Shown here piece after piece: positions 1 to 13,389 of a stretch of DNA of 64,000 nucleotides. This DNA is from Progne subis subis. Taxonomy: Eukaryota > Chordata > Aves > Passeriformes > Hirundinidae. The position numbers and the translations under genes are program-made. Numbering within the stretch: the first letter of the stretch is position 1; every line of letters begins with the position of its first letter. Where the stretch lies: contig JAKJHU010000067.1 in the NCBI GenBank assembly GCA_022316685.1, positions 3,048,501 through 3,112,500 on the forward strand. The letters run 5' to 3'. The notes below the pieces were generated by a model. That model saw only the letters and a list, made by a program, of their open reading frames with translations, had not been told where the DNA came from and did no database searches.

Positions 1-496
1 CACCTTCAATGCTGCATTCAGTTCTGGGGTCCTCAGAAAAAGGATATTGACCTTTTGGAATGAGTCCAGAGGAGAGGCACCAAAATGATCAGAGGGATGA
101 AACAGGTCTCCTATGAGGACAGGCTGAGAAACTTGAGTTGACCAGTGTGGAGAAGAGAAGGCTCTGGTGAGAGGTTACAGCAGACTTCCAGTACATAAAA
201 GGGGCTTACAAGAGAGCTGGAGAGGGAATATAGTGACAGGACAAGGAGGAACTGAAAGAGAGTAAGTTTAGATTAGATATTAGGAGGAAATTTTTTACTG
301 TGAGGGTGGTGAGGCACTGGAACAGGTTGCTCAGGGAACTCATGGATGCCACATCCCTGGAAGTGTTCAAGGCCAGGTTGGATAGGGCTTTGAGCAACCT
401 GAACTAGTGGAAAATGTACCTTGCCCATGGCAGGGGGGCTGGAAGTAGATGACCTTTTAGGTCCCTTCTAACACAAATCATTCTATGACTCTATGG
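1..496 (+). mobile_element. CR1 LINE, 3' end fragment
   Basis: This is the 3' part of a CR1 non-LTR retrotransposon in sense orientation. It shows the end of the reverse-transcriptase reading frame (decayed) and the CR1 3' untranslated region: the stretches around 'gaggcactggaacaggttgctcaggg' type sequence near 310-340, the 'ggttggatagggctttgagcaacctg' type sequence near 375-402, and a tail of ATTCTATG/ACTCTATG units at about 480-496. The 5' end lies outside the window or is truncated at its edge. It is degraded by many substitutions, so it is an old, inactive copy. CR1 is the dominant LINE of birds and is one reason for assigning the window to a bird. Confidence 0.9.
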
Positions 497-3400
497 TATT
501 CCAAAAAACCCAGCTGACCATAATTCTCACTTTATCCTTAGTATAGAAAATACCCTCTTTTTTGTTACTGTTAAGGCAGCGGTTTCCTAAAACATTAAAT
601 ATCTTTTAAAATAAGTTGACACCAAAAGTTTTGAGGAGAACATGGTAATAATGCAATTATATTGTTTACTTTATTTTTAGCTCTTCATATATTTAAGTGT
701 TTTACCTCAATTTAACTCTTATCTAGGCTAATGTAAAATAAACCTTACTGAATTCATTCACTCTACCTGATAATTTCCAGTTAATATTAATGCTTTGAAC
801 CACAGAAATAAAGGCCAAAAGGACCTGTTAGGTCATTTAAACTGACTGTCTGCATATGAATGGTGATTATATTTCATCTGGTTCTTTTCAAAACTGAACA
901 AAAAGTTTGCATATGACTACAGTATATCTTCATGAAAAGTCTTAATCTGAGGCAATGAAAATATAGTTCATGATGTGTCTCTTTCCTCTGTAGCTGGCAA
1001 TCCTGACCACCAGATTGTTGTATGTTCTTCAACATAGTGTCATCATCTTTTGCATAACTACAGTGCAACAGGTGGAAAGTAGCTATAGCCTACCACATGA
1101 CAGGTAGAAACAGCTGATTTGATTCCCTCAGGTACTACAGACAAATGAATCTCTTGTTCTCTTGATATTTGTTATCATTATATATGCTTGTTAGTGAATC
1201 AGAATGCTGAGTTTCTGCCACTCCAAAATGGCAGAGTTTTAAATAAAGATTATGAGCTTTATGTCATCCTCATTTGCCTGTGGCTCTTCAGTAGACAAAG
1301 TTACGTTCTTGCACTGTTATTGGGATATGCAGCAGGTGCCATTTGGGGATTGTTCCTGTACCTGGTGTTTAGAGGCTCCCTCAGGAAAGCTTTCCCATTA
1401 GAAAGCTGACTTTAAGCTACAATTCGTTCAAGGTGCTGACTGTGTGGATTTTTTTTCCAAAGTGCCTCAGAGAGTGTGCACAGGAAAGTGTATTATTATG
1501 GGATGTGGAATTCTGAAGGACCATGACCATAATACTTAGGCATTCGACAGGTAAACTTGAAGACCCACAACCCTGTCCTGGATCTTGCACAGTGAGCCTT
1601 TGCAGTTCTGCACTTTTGTAAAATACGATGCACACACTTAAAACTATTTTTGGGCTAGGAAAAATTCAGACCTGAAGGCATTTGGTGTCATCCTGACAAG
1701 TCAGTGCCTACACTAACATTTTCTCTTCCAGTCCTTTCAAGTAAAATTAGCTAATTCAGCAAAAGTTCAGTTTTGACAGTACAACTGTTTGTATAATGGA
1801 AGATTCTGCTGTCAACCAAAGATCAAATCCTTGATGATGATCACTGTGCTGGCAGATGCTGCTACAGCAGACACAGAATAAATTGCATTCACTGTGAAGT
1901 GCTTTGACAAGCGTAAATGGTCTGGGCCTAAATGTCTGTATTGCAATTGAAAGAGTACTTGAAAAGCATTTAAACATTTTCAAAAATATTACCTGGTATC
2001 TCATAACAAAGTGTTTTGGTTTAACTCCAACTGGCAACTAAGCACCATACAACTGTTCACCAACTTCTCATGAATCAAAATGAGGGAGGAAATGAGAAAA
2101 GCAAAAGTGAGAAAACTCACAGGTAAAGATAAAGGCAGTTCAATCAGTAAAGCAAAGCTTTTGCTTTTTGCACAAGCAAAATAAGAAATTCTTTCACCAC
2201 TTTCCACAGGCAGACAGGTGTTCTGCCATTCCCAGGAAAGCAGGGCTCCATCATGTGTAATGGTGATTTAGGAAGACAAATGACATCACACCAATATCTC
2301 CCCCTTCCTTCTTTTACCCCCAGCTCTATATGCTGAACATGATGCCATATGGTCTGTAATTTCCCCTTGGTCTTTTGAGGTCAGCTGTCCTGGCTGTGTC
2401 CTCTTCCAGATTCTTGTGCATACCAAGCATCCTCACTGCTGAGGTGGGGTGAGAAAGAGAAAAGGCCTTGAGAATGCTCAGCAGTAACTGAAACATTGCT
2501 GTGATACTAACACAGTTTTGGTCACAAATCCTTAACATAGCTCCAAATCAGCTACTCTGAAGGCACTATGCCAGCCAAAATCAGCACACAGATTTAACAA
2601 TTAAAAACTTCTATTATGTTTCCGTTTTACTGACTTGTAAGAATATTTCGATTGATTTGGGTTTTTTTCAGCCTTATCTGAATAGATACAGCTACCTAGG
2701 TAAAAAACCAGGGCTTCATTTTTCTGCCACTCAGCACTCACCGATTCTGCTGGTGATTTACAGCTGTGCAAACTGTAAGTACAAAGGTAGTCACACCACC
2801 TGCCATTTGCACCTGTCTCAACTATCATAAATAACAGTGTCAAAAGGTAAATAATAAAGAATTCCAAGCGTCATGCCCTTTCTTACTGAACGGCACAATA
2901 AGCATATTGTGCCTTGAATGTTCTCCTAAATTTGGGAACTCTTCTGTTCATTCTAATAACTCCAAAACTCCCTGGAGTTAAACATTATGACTCTCACAGA
3001 ATTCTGTAATTTCGTGTCACACACAAATTATTGACTGCTTTTCCCTCAATGAGGTTGTTCTGTCCTCCGGTTTTATTACCATTTGATCCTAGCTATTTAA
3101 TGGACCTGGCATTTGTTACACGTAGAGGAACAGACCTTTAAGGCAGCACTTGCTTTACTGATTCTACAAAAGCAAAAGAGGAAAGAATGTGGCTTATCAC
3201 ACAGACCCAGAAGACAATATAAACACAAGATCACATCCAGCCAACACATTCTCTCTACTTCTGGAAAAAGCTATAGGCTAGCATCTGGGAGACACTAAAG
3301 GAGAAACACTTTATTAGTGCATACTGCTATGTATACATTCCATGGCCTTACCACTTTATGATGTTATCAAACAAAATGTCACAAGCAGAGCTAGTTTGGT

Positions 3401-6396
3401 ACTTGGCCAAAAGAACCCCAAGGAGACCACAGCTACTGTGGGAAATTATGTTAGCAATTCTTAGCATGGCGTTTTCCTTTGAGCAAGCAGCTGAGTGTAA
3501 TAAAAGGGGTGACTGCTTGTAAATTGTCATCAGTGTATGAGGCAAAAATTGGTTTCTGAGAACTTACTCAAAGTAAGAGGTTTAGCTTAGCACCAGCTTT
3601 GGTAATTATTTTCTGCCTATGCAAATTTTCACAACTTTTCAAGTAGACATAATTTCATATCAGTTCTGATCAAGCTGTTCATGTGCAGTAGCATCGAATT
3701 AATAAAAATCATGCAAAAATTAATGGCAATGCTTTTTGGTGAGCTGAATTCATTAATTTTGCTGATGCATAGTGGAATCCTTCTCAAAATTAATAAAATA
3801 CAGAAGATTTGAATGGCAGATTATCTTCAGCAAAATTTTGATCACATGAAGGAGAAATGAGCCAGTAGGGAGTCTATTCTCATTTAGTATTGCAATATTT
3901 TTGACAAATATTTTTTTTTAATAATTAAATTTGTTTCAGTCAAAAACATTCTGCTTGATCATATAGAAATTTTTGGGGAAGGAAGTTGGCTTTACTGAAA
4001 AATATCAACAGATCTTTTTTTCCCACAAATTATGTACTAAAAGATACTGGTACAATGATCTCAGTCTTTTACACAGTTACCCAAGAACAAAAGTATTTAT
4101 CCAATATATGCAAGATCAAAGTTCAAAATCTTTCCTTGTTTCTTGATGTCTGGGCCCCCGGTTCAGATAAATGCTTTCATTCTTGCTTTTTGGAATATTC
4201 TGCAAAGGGTTATGTTCATCTTTTCCCGTGTATTACATGAAATTGTGTCAATTGTGAAATTGTGTCAGTTGTGAAATTGTGTCAAACTACACGTAGCCAG
4301 GAGCTAGTCTGAGAGCCGCCTTTTAAGAGATCTCACTTAACATCTTGCCATAGAGGTAAATAGAGGAACCTCCACAGAGCAATTCATTCCACCCGTAAGT
4401 AAGGAAGGGGATGCTGTTCATCCTGATGGACTTAACTGTGTACAATGGAAAGACAGGATGCAGTTCACCTATATTTAATTGTCTAAACACATATATCAAC
4501 ATATAAGCTAGGAACTTGGGTTCCCATTTATGTCAAAGGAAATCATAGCCAATATAGAAAATGAACCCCTGAAATCTGTTAACCTTTTCATTTCAGTAAA
4601 AAAAAATTAAAAATAGAAGAATCTTTGTTTGCTTTCAATCAGACTAATTATTTGATTACAAAACTGAAAATCAATTACTTATCAACCACTGTTGTTGACA
4701 ATCATTTATTTCCCCAGACCTCCCATTAACACATTATTTGCACCAATTCACTCAAAAGACTGCTGTGTTTCAGTTTCAAGATCTTCACTTTTGAATCTAT
4801 TTGCAAAGGTAATTTGGGTGAAATTCTTCCAATTCTTTAATGCTTCATTGCTAATTGCTAATTCATTTCTCACAATTGACTCAAGAGAAAGATGAAACCT
4901 TGAAATGAGGGGGTTTTTTTAACTTTCATTTTTTTATAGAGATTGTATGTGCAGACTAATTTGATGCAGCGTTTTATATGCTTAGTGGAAGGAAATGACA
5001 GCTTGCTAAGGCATGTTATGATGAATTTGAGCTGCATTTGAATTTGGATTTTATATTAGTTTGTTCACTGACATGTTAGCAAAAAAGATGAAAATAGAAC
5101 AGTGAGATGAAAGACTGACTTAATGCCATCTTTTCTACCAATGACTTGAAGGATAAAACAACATTCTCATTGGATGTTATTTCTTTATAAGTATTAAATG
5201 AAATAAACAGTATGTTTAAAAGCAATATGACAGAACAAACCTCAGGCATGATGAGCAACATGTTGATCTTACTGAGCACATTTCACCTCATATTACTTGT
5301 GGTTCTAGTAAAGATAATAATAGCTGAGTCTGATGATACCTTTTAATGCCAGTGTTATCAAAAAGAATCTTTTAACACACTTTGATTATATGGTAGCTGA
5401 GGAGGCTGTGGGTAGTAGGTTTAATGGGGCCTTTTGACAGTCTTATGTAACCATCTCATTTGATCAGGACATATTCCCAAAGTAAAGCAATTTATAGAAA
5501 GACCTTTCCTCCTTGTTCCAGCTTGTTTACTTTCATTTAATCAGAATTGCCTTCTCAAATTCCATTTTTCTATCTTTAGGATGCTTTTTATTTTTGTTGA
5601 TGTTTAGTAAACATCTTTTATTCAGTTTCTTTTTACAGATCCTTCATTTGACATCTTGTCATTTAGTACATTCAAAATTCTCTTTTCCATGTCTTTTAAT
5701 AGCTTACTTTCATTCTAATATTAAAATCCTTATTGCTAGTATTCCACAGAATTTAGTTCTTCTCATACATTGTTTTCTCTGTGTTATCTCATCATAAGTT
5801 GTTACTGTAGGACTTAACTTTCTGTATTATGCGATGACAGACTAATTTATTGTTGTTTTTATGACTTGTGGACAAATCATATTTTCCCTTCATCATAGAT
5901 GAATGCAAATAGCTTGGCCTTAATGCTTTGAAAACAAAATCATTACTGGTTGGTAATCCAATTGCCCTGAAAAACTATTATTTTTTAAGCTTTTCCTTTT
6001 TAAAGAGACAAAAAAAAAAACCAAAAAAACCACAAAAAAACCACCACCACAGATCAGAGTGTTTTAAGTTCAAATGCTTATATAAAAGTATGCCTGGTTT
6101 TGTTTGCTTCTTAGCAACAGTTTATCTCAGAGCTTTGATTCTTTGCTATCCTGGCTTGGACAATTCTTTTATCTTGTACACCCACTAGTGAGGGCTTTCT
6201 CATTTGTCTTCCTAACTGTCTCAAAGAGAGAAATTTTTCAGAATGCAATCAAATGAGTTGGCTAGGAAATTTCAATAGTATGGTAAAAAAACACCCTATT
6301 ACAAAAACACCTAATTATCCATGTTTAAAACTCCTGAAATTACAGTCAAAATTACAAGGTTTTGTGTAAATCATAGAGAATCTTTGTGGCCTCAGT
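497..6396. other. Anonymous AT-rich stretch, no gene recognised
   Basis: About 5.9 kb of AT-rich sequence with only short open frames and no recognisable exon, RNA gene or large repeat. It holds a 17-bp tandem repeat near 4239 and an A-rich run with CCA units at about 6009-6050. A short frame at 1188-1409 encodes hydrophobic residues but has no family I recognise and no clear splice sites. Confidence 0.5.
4239..4287. repeat. 17-bp tandem repeat, about 2.9 copies
   Basis: The unit GAAATTGTGTCAATTGT occurs at 4239-4255, again with one change at 4256-4272, and as a partial third copy at 4273-4287. It is a small minisatellite with near-identical units, so it is a recent local expansion. Confidence 0.85.
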
Positions 6397-7410
6397 GAGT
6401 GAGAAGACTACTTGACGAGCATTCAGAGGATTTGGGACCTGCTTCATGTTCTTTGTGAACAGAGAAGGGTCGGTGGGTGATGCAGGGTGGTTGGAGGCCA
6501 TCTTGGACAAAATGATCATGAAATAGATCAGTTCTTGGAGAAGTAAGGAGGGAGCTTATCAAAACTATCACCTTGAACTGCAAGAGCAGACTTTGGCTTG
6601 TTTAGGAGCCTGATTGAGAGTCCCTCAGAAGGTAGTCCTGAATAGCAAAAAGGCTCAGGAAGGCTGGACGTTTTTCAAGAGGAAATCTTGAAGACATGGG
6701 AGCAGGCTGTCCCCCCATGCTGAAAGATGACCTGGAGGGGCAGACTGGCCTGGCTGAACAGGGAGCTTTGGCTGGGACTCAGAGAGAAAAATGGAGTGCA
6801 TCACCTCTCTAAGAAGGGGCAGGCAACCTGACCTGTATCAGAAACAATGTGGCCATTGGACAAAGGCAGTGATTTTCCCTCTGTACTAGGCACTGGAGAG
6901 GCCACACCTTGAGTCCTGAGTCCAGTTCTGGGTCCCTCACTACAGGCAGAAGATTGAGTTTCTGGAGCAAGTCCAAAAAAGGACAGCAAAGCTTTAAAGG
7001 GTCTAGAGAGTGAATCCTGTGAGGAGTGGCTGAGGGAGCTGGGGTTGTTTACGCTGGAGAAAAGGAGGTTTGGAGGTGACATCACTCTTTACAGTCACGT
7101 GAACAGAGAGTGTAGCAATGTGAGGGTCAGTCTCTTCTCCCAAGAAACAAGCAATAAGAGGTAAGGAAATGACCTCCAGTTGCATCAAGTGGGGGGTTAG
7201 ATTGGATATGGGGAAAAAAAATCTCCTCTAAAAGGGTTGTCAAGCTTTGTAACAGACTGACCAAGGTAGTCACCATCCATGGAGACATCAAAAAGATATG
7301 TACATGGCACTAAGGGATACAGTTTAGTGTAAAACTAAGATAAACAGTTGGACATGATGATCTTAAAGTTCCTTTCCAACCTAAATATTTCTCTGACAGT
7401 ATGATTTAGG
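6397..7410 (+). mobile_element. CR1 LINE, rearranged sense copy
   Basis: Two parts of a CR1 element lie head to tail in sense orientation. About 6397-6810 resembles the CR1 ORF2 region between endonuclease and reverse transcriptase (sequence on losing an 'ilvdkma' like frame, then a segment about an 'ELWLGLREKNG'-like frame near 6765-6795). About 6880-7410 resembles the 3' end: the 'gagtccagttctgggtccctcac' type sequence, 'ggagaaaaggaggtttggaggtgac', and 'cttaaagttcctttccaacctaaat' near 7362. The middle of the reverse transcriptase is missing, so this is an internally deleted copy or two adjacent insertions. The terminal octamer tail is eroded. Frames are broken throughout. Confidence 0.75.
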
Positions 7411-8361
7411 ATGCAATTTGCTGTCTATTACTGCTGCTGAATCAAGACCTGTATGCTTGGGTGGAAGCTTTGGAGATGATCATGAATACCCAGTCCTCCA
7501 CCTCCCATGGACAGAGAATCCCCAGCTGTGAGAGACAGCAAGGCCATTTTGAAATACTGGTGACAGGAATGTAGGATCTAAGGCCTTTCTTCAGTGAAAG
7601 AATTCATGAGACAAAGATAATATGCCATAATGTCACCTACTTCCTTCCCTAGCAAGAGCAACACAACTTGCTGTTAACTCATACCATGCACCTGCAACTT
7701 ACCTCACCCATGGAGCTTCCGTATAAAAATCAGAGCAGTCATAATGCCTTGTGGTCACCTAAGAGCCATTTAAAGAAGGCTTCTTTATCCCAGTGATGTT
7801 CAATTTATTTGAGACACGTGTATAGAAAATGGACAACAGTGCTTAGGCTGCCTAGACACTGAGAAAATATCAATATAAGAGCAGAGCTACATCAAAAAAA
7901 GTCCTTTTATCCATGTGTTTCTAAGGATAGCACCCGATAGCAACAAAAACTGGCCTTAGGCAGCACAGGAACATCATTAATTTCCCTCACTAATTTCCCT
8001 TGGTATGAGTACAGCTTTGGTAAAATTTCTCTAGGTTGCCAACAAAAAAAATCAAAAGCAGTGTCATTATTTTTTATAATATTTTTTCACTTTTCCTTAA
8101 AAACCATAGACTTGACTTCTTTCGTTTTACAAATGTTACACTACAGAAGAGTTCATTATCTGTTAATTATTCTCTTCGACTACTTGCAGAAAGATTTATC
8201 TCACCTAACCTTTGCTGTCTAAACAGTATAATCTGTTATAAGAGATCATTTAAGCAATAGGGAAGAGACAGGTATATTCATACTGATTCATCTCAAAGAT
8301 AAACAGAACAAACATAACCTCTTCCCATGTGCTAGAGAAAAATATTTATGTAATTGAATTC
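7411..8361. other. Non-coding stretch, nothing recognised
   Basis: About 950 bases between the CR1 copy and the solo LTR. I see no exon, repeat family or RNA gene in it. Confidence 0.5.
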
Positions 8362-8366
8362 ATGAT

Positions 8367-8939
8367 TGTGCTGGCTTGAAGGTAAAACCAGCGAGAGACT
8401 CCAAGTCAGAAAAAACAATTTAATAGGAGAGAAAAAAAAGTAAAACTAAATAAAATAAAACACATGCAATGGTACAAAAGATCACTGACAGAGTCAGAAT
8501 ACAACCTGAAACCGTGGTGGTAGCAGTCCAGATGAGGTGTTCTTGCTGTAGCGGTGTTCTTGCTGTAGCAGTGTTCTTGCAGAAAGGTCTGGTAGCTCTT
8601 CTCCTCTGGGAATCCAGTGGGTAAGGCTGCCTGTGCTGTCCCAAATCCCAGATTATATCCAGGTGGGAATGTCTGGCTCTTCCCCCTGGGTGGAGCATCT
8701 CACAATGGGCTGATACCATTTTATCAGCCTTGCAATGGGTCCTTGATTTCCCATTAAACATAGATAGCTCCTGGAGGGAGTTATCTATGAGTCATGCAGC
8801 AGGGCATTGATGGGCCATTAACAGAAGATAGTCTGGAGGGAGGGGGCAAGGGAAACAGTGCACAACCTAGTTTAAACAGCTCATGTAGATGGTGATAGAA
8901 TACATACTTTGGGCACATTTTACATTGTAACCTAGGACA
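8367..8939 (-). mobile_element. Solo ERV LTR, 573 bp, TSD ATGAT
   Basis: The element begins TGTGCTGG at 8367 and ends GGACA at 8939 on the plus strand, and is flanked by a perfect 5-bp target duplication ATGAT at 8362-8366 and 8940-8944. Read on the minus strand it has an LTR order: a TATA-like GATATAATC (plus 8651-8660), three 17-bp units of the type GCAAGAACACYGCTACA (plus about 8538-8582), a poly(A)-signal-like ATTAAA (plus 8419-8424) and a U5 ending CCAGCACA. No internal viral sequence is attached, so it is a product of LTR-LTR recombination. The 5-bp duplication fits an ERVL-type integrase. The family name is not certain. Confidence 0.85.
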
Positions 8940-10831
8940 ATGATTTAAAAATAAGCTTAAGCCTCAGTGATCACATTGTGGCTGTACTAGTGTCACCTGG
9001 CATTGTCACAGAGCATAGATACTCATCAAGTACATTTGTTTTACATTCCTACAAAAGAACCATTTTTGAGGGCAAAATCAAACAAATAACTAGCCCTCCA
9101 AAATCCCAATATTCCATTGCTATAAAGAGAATATTTTCTAGCTGATGTTCTTCTTAAACCTTTAATATAATCAAATTCATTTAAAATTAAAAAAGATTTG
9201 AAAATAAGCCACTCATACCAAAATTTGCTGATGTTTGCTGTCTGATTTTGAAAGGAACTACTTTAGATTTTGTGTGGGAGAGAGAACTAAGCATTTTTTC
9301 CACTGAATATAGTTGAATAAGAATTATAGGTACAAGTACATCTGCCTACAACAAAGTCTCATTATATAAAGGAGACAGAATGGTTTGGGACTCATTTTTA
9401 AACATTTTTTCAAAAATTTGCCTTTAAATAATGATGAACTCTTTCAGTGTTACCTCTTTATGGCCAAATTTGCAATCATGTCTGTCTGGATCTTCATACA
9501 GGCATGCACTTCAGTGCATCTTAACATCTTACAGTGCCAGTTTCCACCTGGAATTTTGTCACCACACACGTGAGAGGCTTCAGCAAGCAAGAGAAACTTC
9601 TACAGCTTTCAGTGAGTAACACTGATTTTGCAGAACCGACCCTTGCAATTCCTCTGACTTTTAAAAGAATCTTTTGGAGAGTGTCACAGAATGACAGCCT
9701 TTCACCAGTCATCCCTCTAGACATCTCTGTGCTATGATAAATCACATCAGTTTTTAGGGAGATGAAGCTACTTTGAATTCTTGCTTTTATGTTGGGACAA
9801 CAGATCAAAACTACTGATAGACATAGGGTTAACACCAGAGGCAAAAAGACATACACAATAAAAGCAGGACTAACAGCTCCACATGTCAGCTGCTGTAAAT
9901 CACTTTCTACCTTTTTTTGTCATATCCTTTTTGACTAAAAAAAAAAAGCTTCACCTTTGTTTTCACTTAGGATTATTTTTTTTTTTTCCCAGACCCATCA
10001 CATTAGTGAACAAGTCAGTCAAGTCTTCCAGTTACAGAAGACAAGTACTGTAGCTGAAAATGTTGTGAAATGACTGATTAATGTCAAAAACCTCATGTGC
10101 CTTAAAAAAAATCTCATAGTTGTTGTGCTTTCTAATTTCTTTTTGCATTCATACCACAGAGACATGTATGTGCAATTTTTGATGCTGATGCTTAGAGGAT
10201 CTAAAATAACAAGGTGAAATGCCTTTATCTTTCTTCCTCTTCCTTATTTAAGAGAATGGAACTATTTCTTTCACAAAGGTTACTATCTATAGTTCAGTTC
10301 TTTCTAACTGTGCCTTCTGTACTATGTCCCATGGGATTTTAAAGAAAATACTTAACAACCTTGTCAAAGTACACTAGTCTTCAGCCCACAATGCTAGAGA
10401 AATATTGGTGACTACTGAAGTTATTTACCTCAATTATTCTCACCATCACATCATCAAATTATCTACATCCTAAAGCCAGCATCCTGCTTAACTTAGAGTC
10501 CCCCTGAAGTCAGGCAGTTGCACCTTAAGTGTGCAATGTGTTTCCACAGAAATACAACAAAGTGGAACAGAAGGGAAAGGTTTGCTCCTTGCCCTGAAAT
10601 GCTATGTCATGCTATGTGGCACTCAAGTGTCAGTGACAACTTTTACAAAGTGGAACAGTCTTAAAGAACAGTTCAAAATTTTAGCTAGCTGAAAACTGTT
10701 AACATAGTTTCGGGATGACCAGCCTGGGTAATAAATTAAAATTCTGAGTAGTTTTAAAACAAGTAATTCTGTGAGAAACAAAATAATGAACCCTGGTTAC
10801 TACATATGACTGTAGTAAGTCATAAGTAGTA

Positions 10832-10902
10832 AGTCATAAGATATCGATAGTGTCAAATAAGTAAGTAATAAAATAGTCATAAGATATCAACAGCATCAAA
10901 TA
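10832..10902. repeat. 28-bp direct repeat, two diverged copies
   Basis: A unit starting AGTCATAAGATATC is present at 10832-10859 and again at 10875-10902, with four differences between the copies and a 15-bp spacer. A shorter AGTCATAAG copy lies just upstream near 10818. It looks like a local duplication. Confidence 0.75.
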
Positions 10903-11199
10903 TTTCAAAATTGAAATCAAAATATATACATTTTAAGACAAACCAATTAATCAGCCAGCAGATTTACACAATTAACATGCATGCCTATCCTAAGAGTGAA
11001 CTTTATTTCTTAGAAAGTTTAATAATAAAGAAATGGTAACCCAAAATAGCAACTACCAGTGAAAAATATTGTAAGTCCTTCATGCAACACATTGTTAGTA
11101 ATTAGATTGGTGGTATACAAAACAGATGGGAGAATGGTAGAGAAATGTAAATTTATTTTGATGGTGACTTACAATTTAAAAGATATGTGAAGATTCATT

Positions 11200-11219
11200 G
11201 GGGTTGGGGGCGGGGGGGG
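11200..11219 (+). repeat. G-rich tract with quadruplex potential
   Basis: G runs of 4, 5 and 8 bases (11200-11203, 11206-11210, 11212-11219) are followed by a GT run. The 8-G run can supply two G tracts, so an intramolecular G-quadruplex on the plus strand is possible. No gene is adjacent to give it a role. Confidence 0.5.
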
Positions 11220-11923
11220 TGTGTGTGGAGAATAACACACATTTCTAAACCAGGAATGACTAGAGAACTATTGTTAATCAGCACAGACAATGCATGCATA
11301 TTTATCCCAGCATATTTGCACTTACATTCATTGTAAGCATTCAGTTTTGGCAAAGTGCTCTATATAATTCTTCTTTGAAGAGAATAATATTGAAGTATCA
11401 TTCCTATTTAATAATAAAGCAGGAACTTCTAATAAAATTGTAGAAAACAAATCTTAAAAACCATTAGCTAAACAAAAATAAAATATGACAGATTTTTTTC
11501 TATTTGAAAAAGAAGGTAGTAAAACTTTTATTTCATTCTTCTTTTTCCTAGAAATGTTGATTATATTTTGTATCAGCAGTTTTTAAAATATCAGCTGAAA
11601 ACCCCTCAGGATACATGAACATTTCTCCAAGAAATTTGCATGAAAAAAATCTTGTGATGCAGCATTTTTTTTACCTCCTTATAACGAAGTGCAACTTGGC
11701 CATCAAAATACTAAAATTGAACTGAATTTAATTTTGTCAGCTTCTTACCTGCAATAACTGAACTTTTCACCCACTGGATAGAATCTATCACTTATTTTAA
11801 TTTCAAAACATAGGTGACACTCAAGAAATTATTACTGCCCACTAGATTAGATTAACCCCATATTACTATGTCCTTTATTTTGTTGTTTTGTTTTTTGTGG
11901 GTTTTTTTTCCCTTTATTCTTTC

Positions 11924-13389
11924 TGTAATGGTTTTAATTTAATAAAACCAGGCAGAAACACTAATTAATGTAGGGGTTTTAGTGTTAACATTTTTGTGGG
12001 AGGGAGAGATTAGGAGAAAAATAAACAAAGCAGGCTTAAGCTTAAAAATGAACAAAAAATAGTTTTATTAACACACACTAAAAGAATAGGAAAAAAAAAA
12101 AAAACTAAAACAGAATGAAACTTTAAAAACACGCTTCTTTCCTCTTACAAACTATTAACTTTCTTATTAAACAACACAGACACAACTTAGGTTTTTCAGT
12201 CAGTTTCACTACTTAGACATAACAACACATTATTTTAGGAGAAGAGTCCTTCTAAGATCTTTTATGAAGATGTTTGCTTACACACACATCCACTGCTGCC
12301 CAGAGTTTTTGCAGACTGTGATGTTCTATTTGCAGAGGTCCTCAGTGTATCTGGGGTATTATTTACGAATACTTCTTATCTAAAATTATCTTTGTCTCAA
12401 AAGGCTGAGACCTCCTTTTTGACCCAGGAACGGGGGTTTCAAAGTTCTCAAATAAATCTCCATTACACCAGTCCTTAATTTTGATTAGAATAGCATTCTA
12501 CCCAAATAATACTAGATGCTGCAAAGAACAGTTCATTTCTTCATAATTTACCTTAAAAGAGTCCGGTTAAAAACGTCTACTTCTTCAATCCTATTCCAAT
12601 ATTACTAGTTCTTTCAGTTTAGTTAAGTTTAGTTAAGTTTACTCGGGCTTGCAAAGCCACGTGCACACGCTGGGCTGGTAGAAGAAACCAGCAAAAGTCC
12701 TTTTTTCCACCCCTTGGTCTCATCCAGGGCGGTCCAGCTCAGAGTTATCACTAAGCTGCAAAGAAAGGCTTAACCCGAGCTGCTTTCATGCGAGCAGCAG
12801 TTCTCAGAAGGCTCGGCAAGGCCCAGACCAGCCGCCTGTTTTTCTGCACTCAGAGACGCTAGTTGTTTCTCTGCACTTAGGGACGGCAGTTGTTTCTGCC
12901 CACTTAGAGACGCTAGTTGTTGGGGGGCTGCTTGTTGGAGCTTAAATACCCCAGCATTCAGGTGGTTTTAGAGTCTTTTTTGCCCTCTGCAAAGCTCTGA
13001 GCTAAATGCAGGAAAAGACGGAGTCTTCAAGGTTACATGCTTCGTGTTTATTAGTTCTTATCTTACAATTTCTCAGTGTCCTGCAAGACGTTTGCCGCGG
13101 CTCGGACATCTGGTGACTCCCCCCGAACTGGGCAGTCGTTATCTTTTATACTAATTGCTACGCATTCAATACCCACTATCTATTACCAATGTCTATCACC
13201 ATTACTAAAAAGGTCATCTTCTCTCTGATCTAATTCTCACAAACTACTTTGTGCCAACGTCACTGCAGAAATGGAGCGAGGGAAGAAGAAAGGAGACAAC
13301 GCTCTAAATTCTCCATCTTGTCCCCATTCACTTCAATACAAGAAATTCAAACTCACTGTTTTTTCACCCTGTGATGTACTAAACTACAA
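11924..13389 (-). mobile_element. LTR-type retroelement, about 1.47 kb, TSD TCTTTC
   Basis: A 6-bp direct repeat TCTTTC at 11918-11923 and 13390-13395 flanks a segment that starts TGTAATGG and ends CTACAA on the plus strand, one base off a perfect TG...CA. On the minus strand it carries two sets of LTR-like signals: TATAAAA (plus about 13143-13149) followed by AATAAA (plus about 13047-13052), and TATTTAAG (plus about 12942-12949) followed far downstream by AATAAA (plus about 12067-12072). Three diverged 27-bp units (CAACTAGCGTCTCTAAG-like) lie at plus 12845-12921 and a TTTAGTTAAG repeat at 12617-12640. It may be one long LTR, or an internally deleted element with two unlike ends. No retroviral protein is readable. 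Confidence 0.55.

Larger units (their letters stand above)
8945..11917. other. Anonymous stretch, no gene recognised
   Basis: About 3 kb of AT-rich sequence with only short open frames. It contains a diverged 28-bp direct repeat near 10832-10902 and a G-rich tract at 11200-11219; otherwise nothing recognisable. Confidence 0.5.

Noticed and set aside
1188..1409. A 73-codon hydrophobic frame that looks like a membrane segment
   Set aside because: It has no family resemblance I can name, no clear splice sites and no neighbouring exon; frames of this length occur by chance in AT-rich DNA.
8420..8761. A 113-codon minus-strand frame
   Set aside because: It lies wholly inside a solo LTR with defined ends and target duplication.
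13079..13140. A TGGTGACTCCCC string as a tRNA-Trp primer site of a second provirus
   Set aside because: Only about ten bases fit, and the surrounding promoter and poly(A) signals read on the opposite strand.
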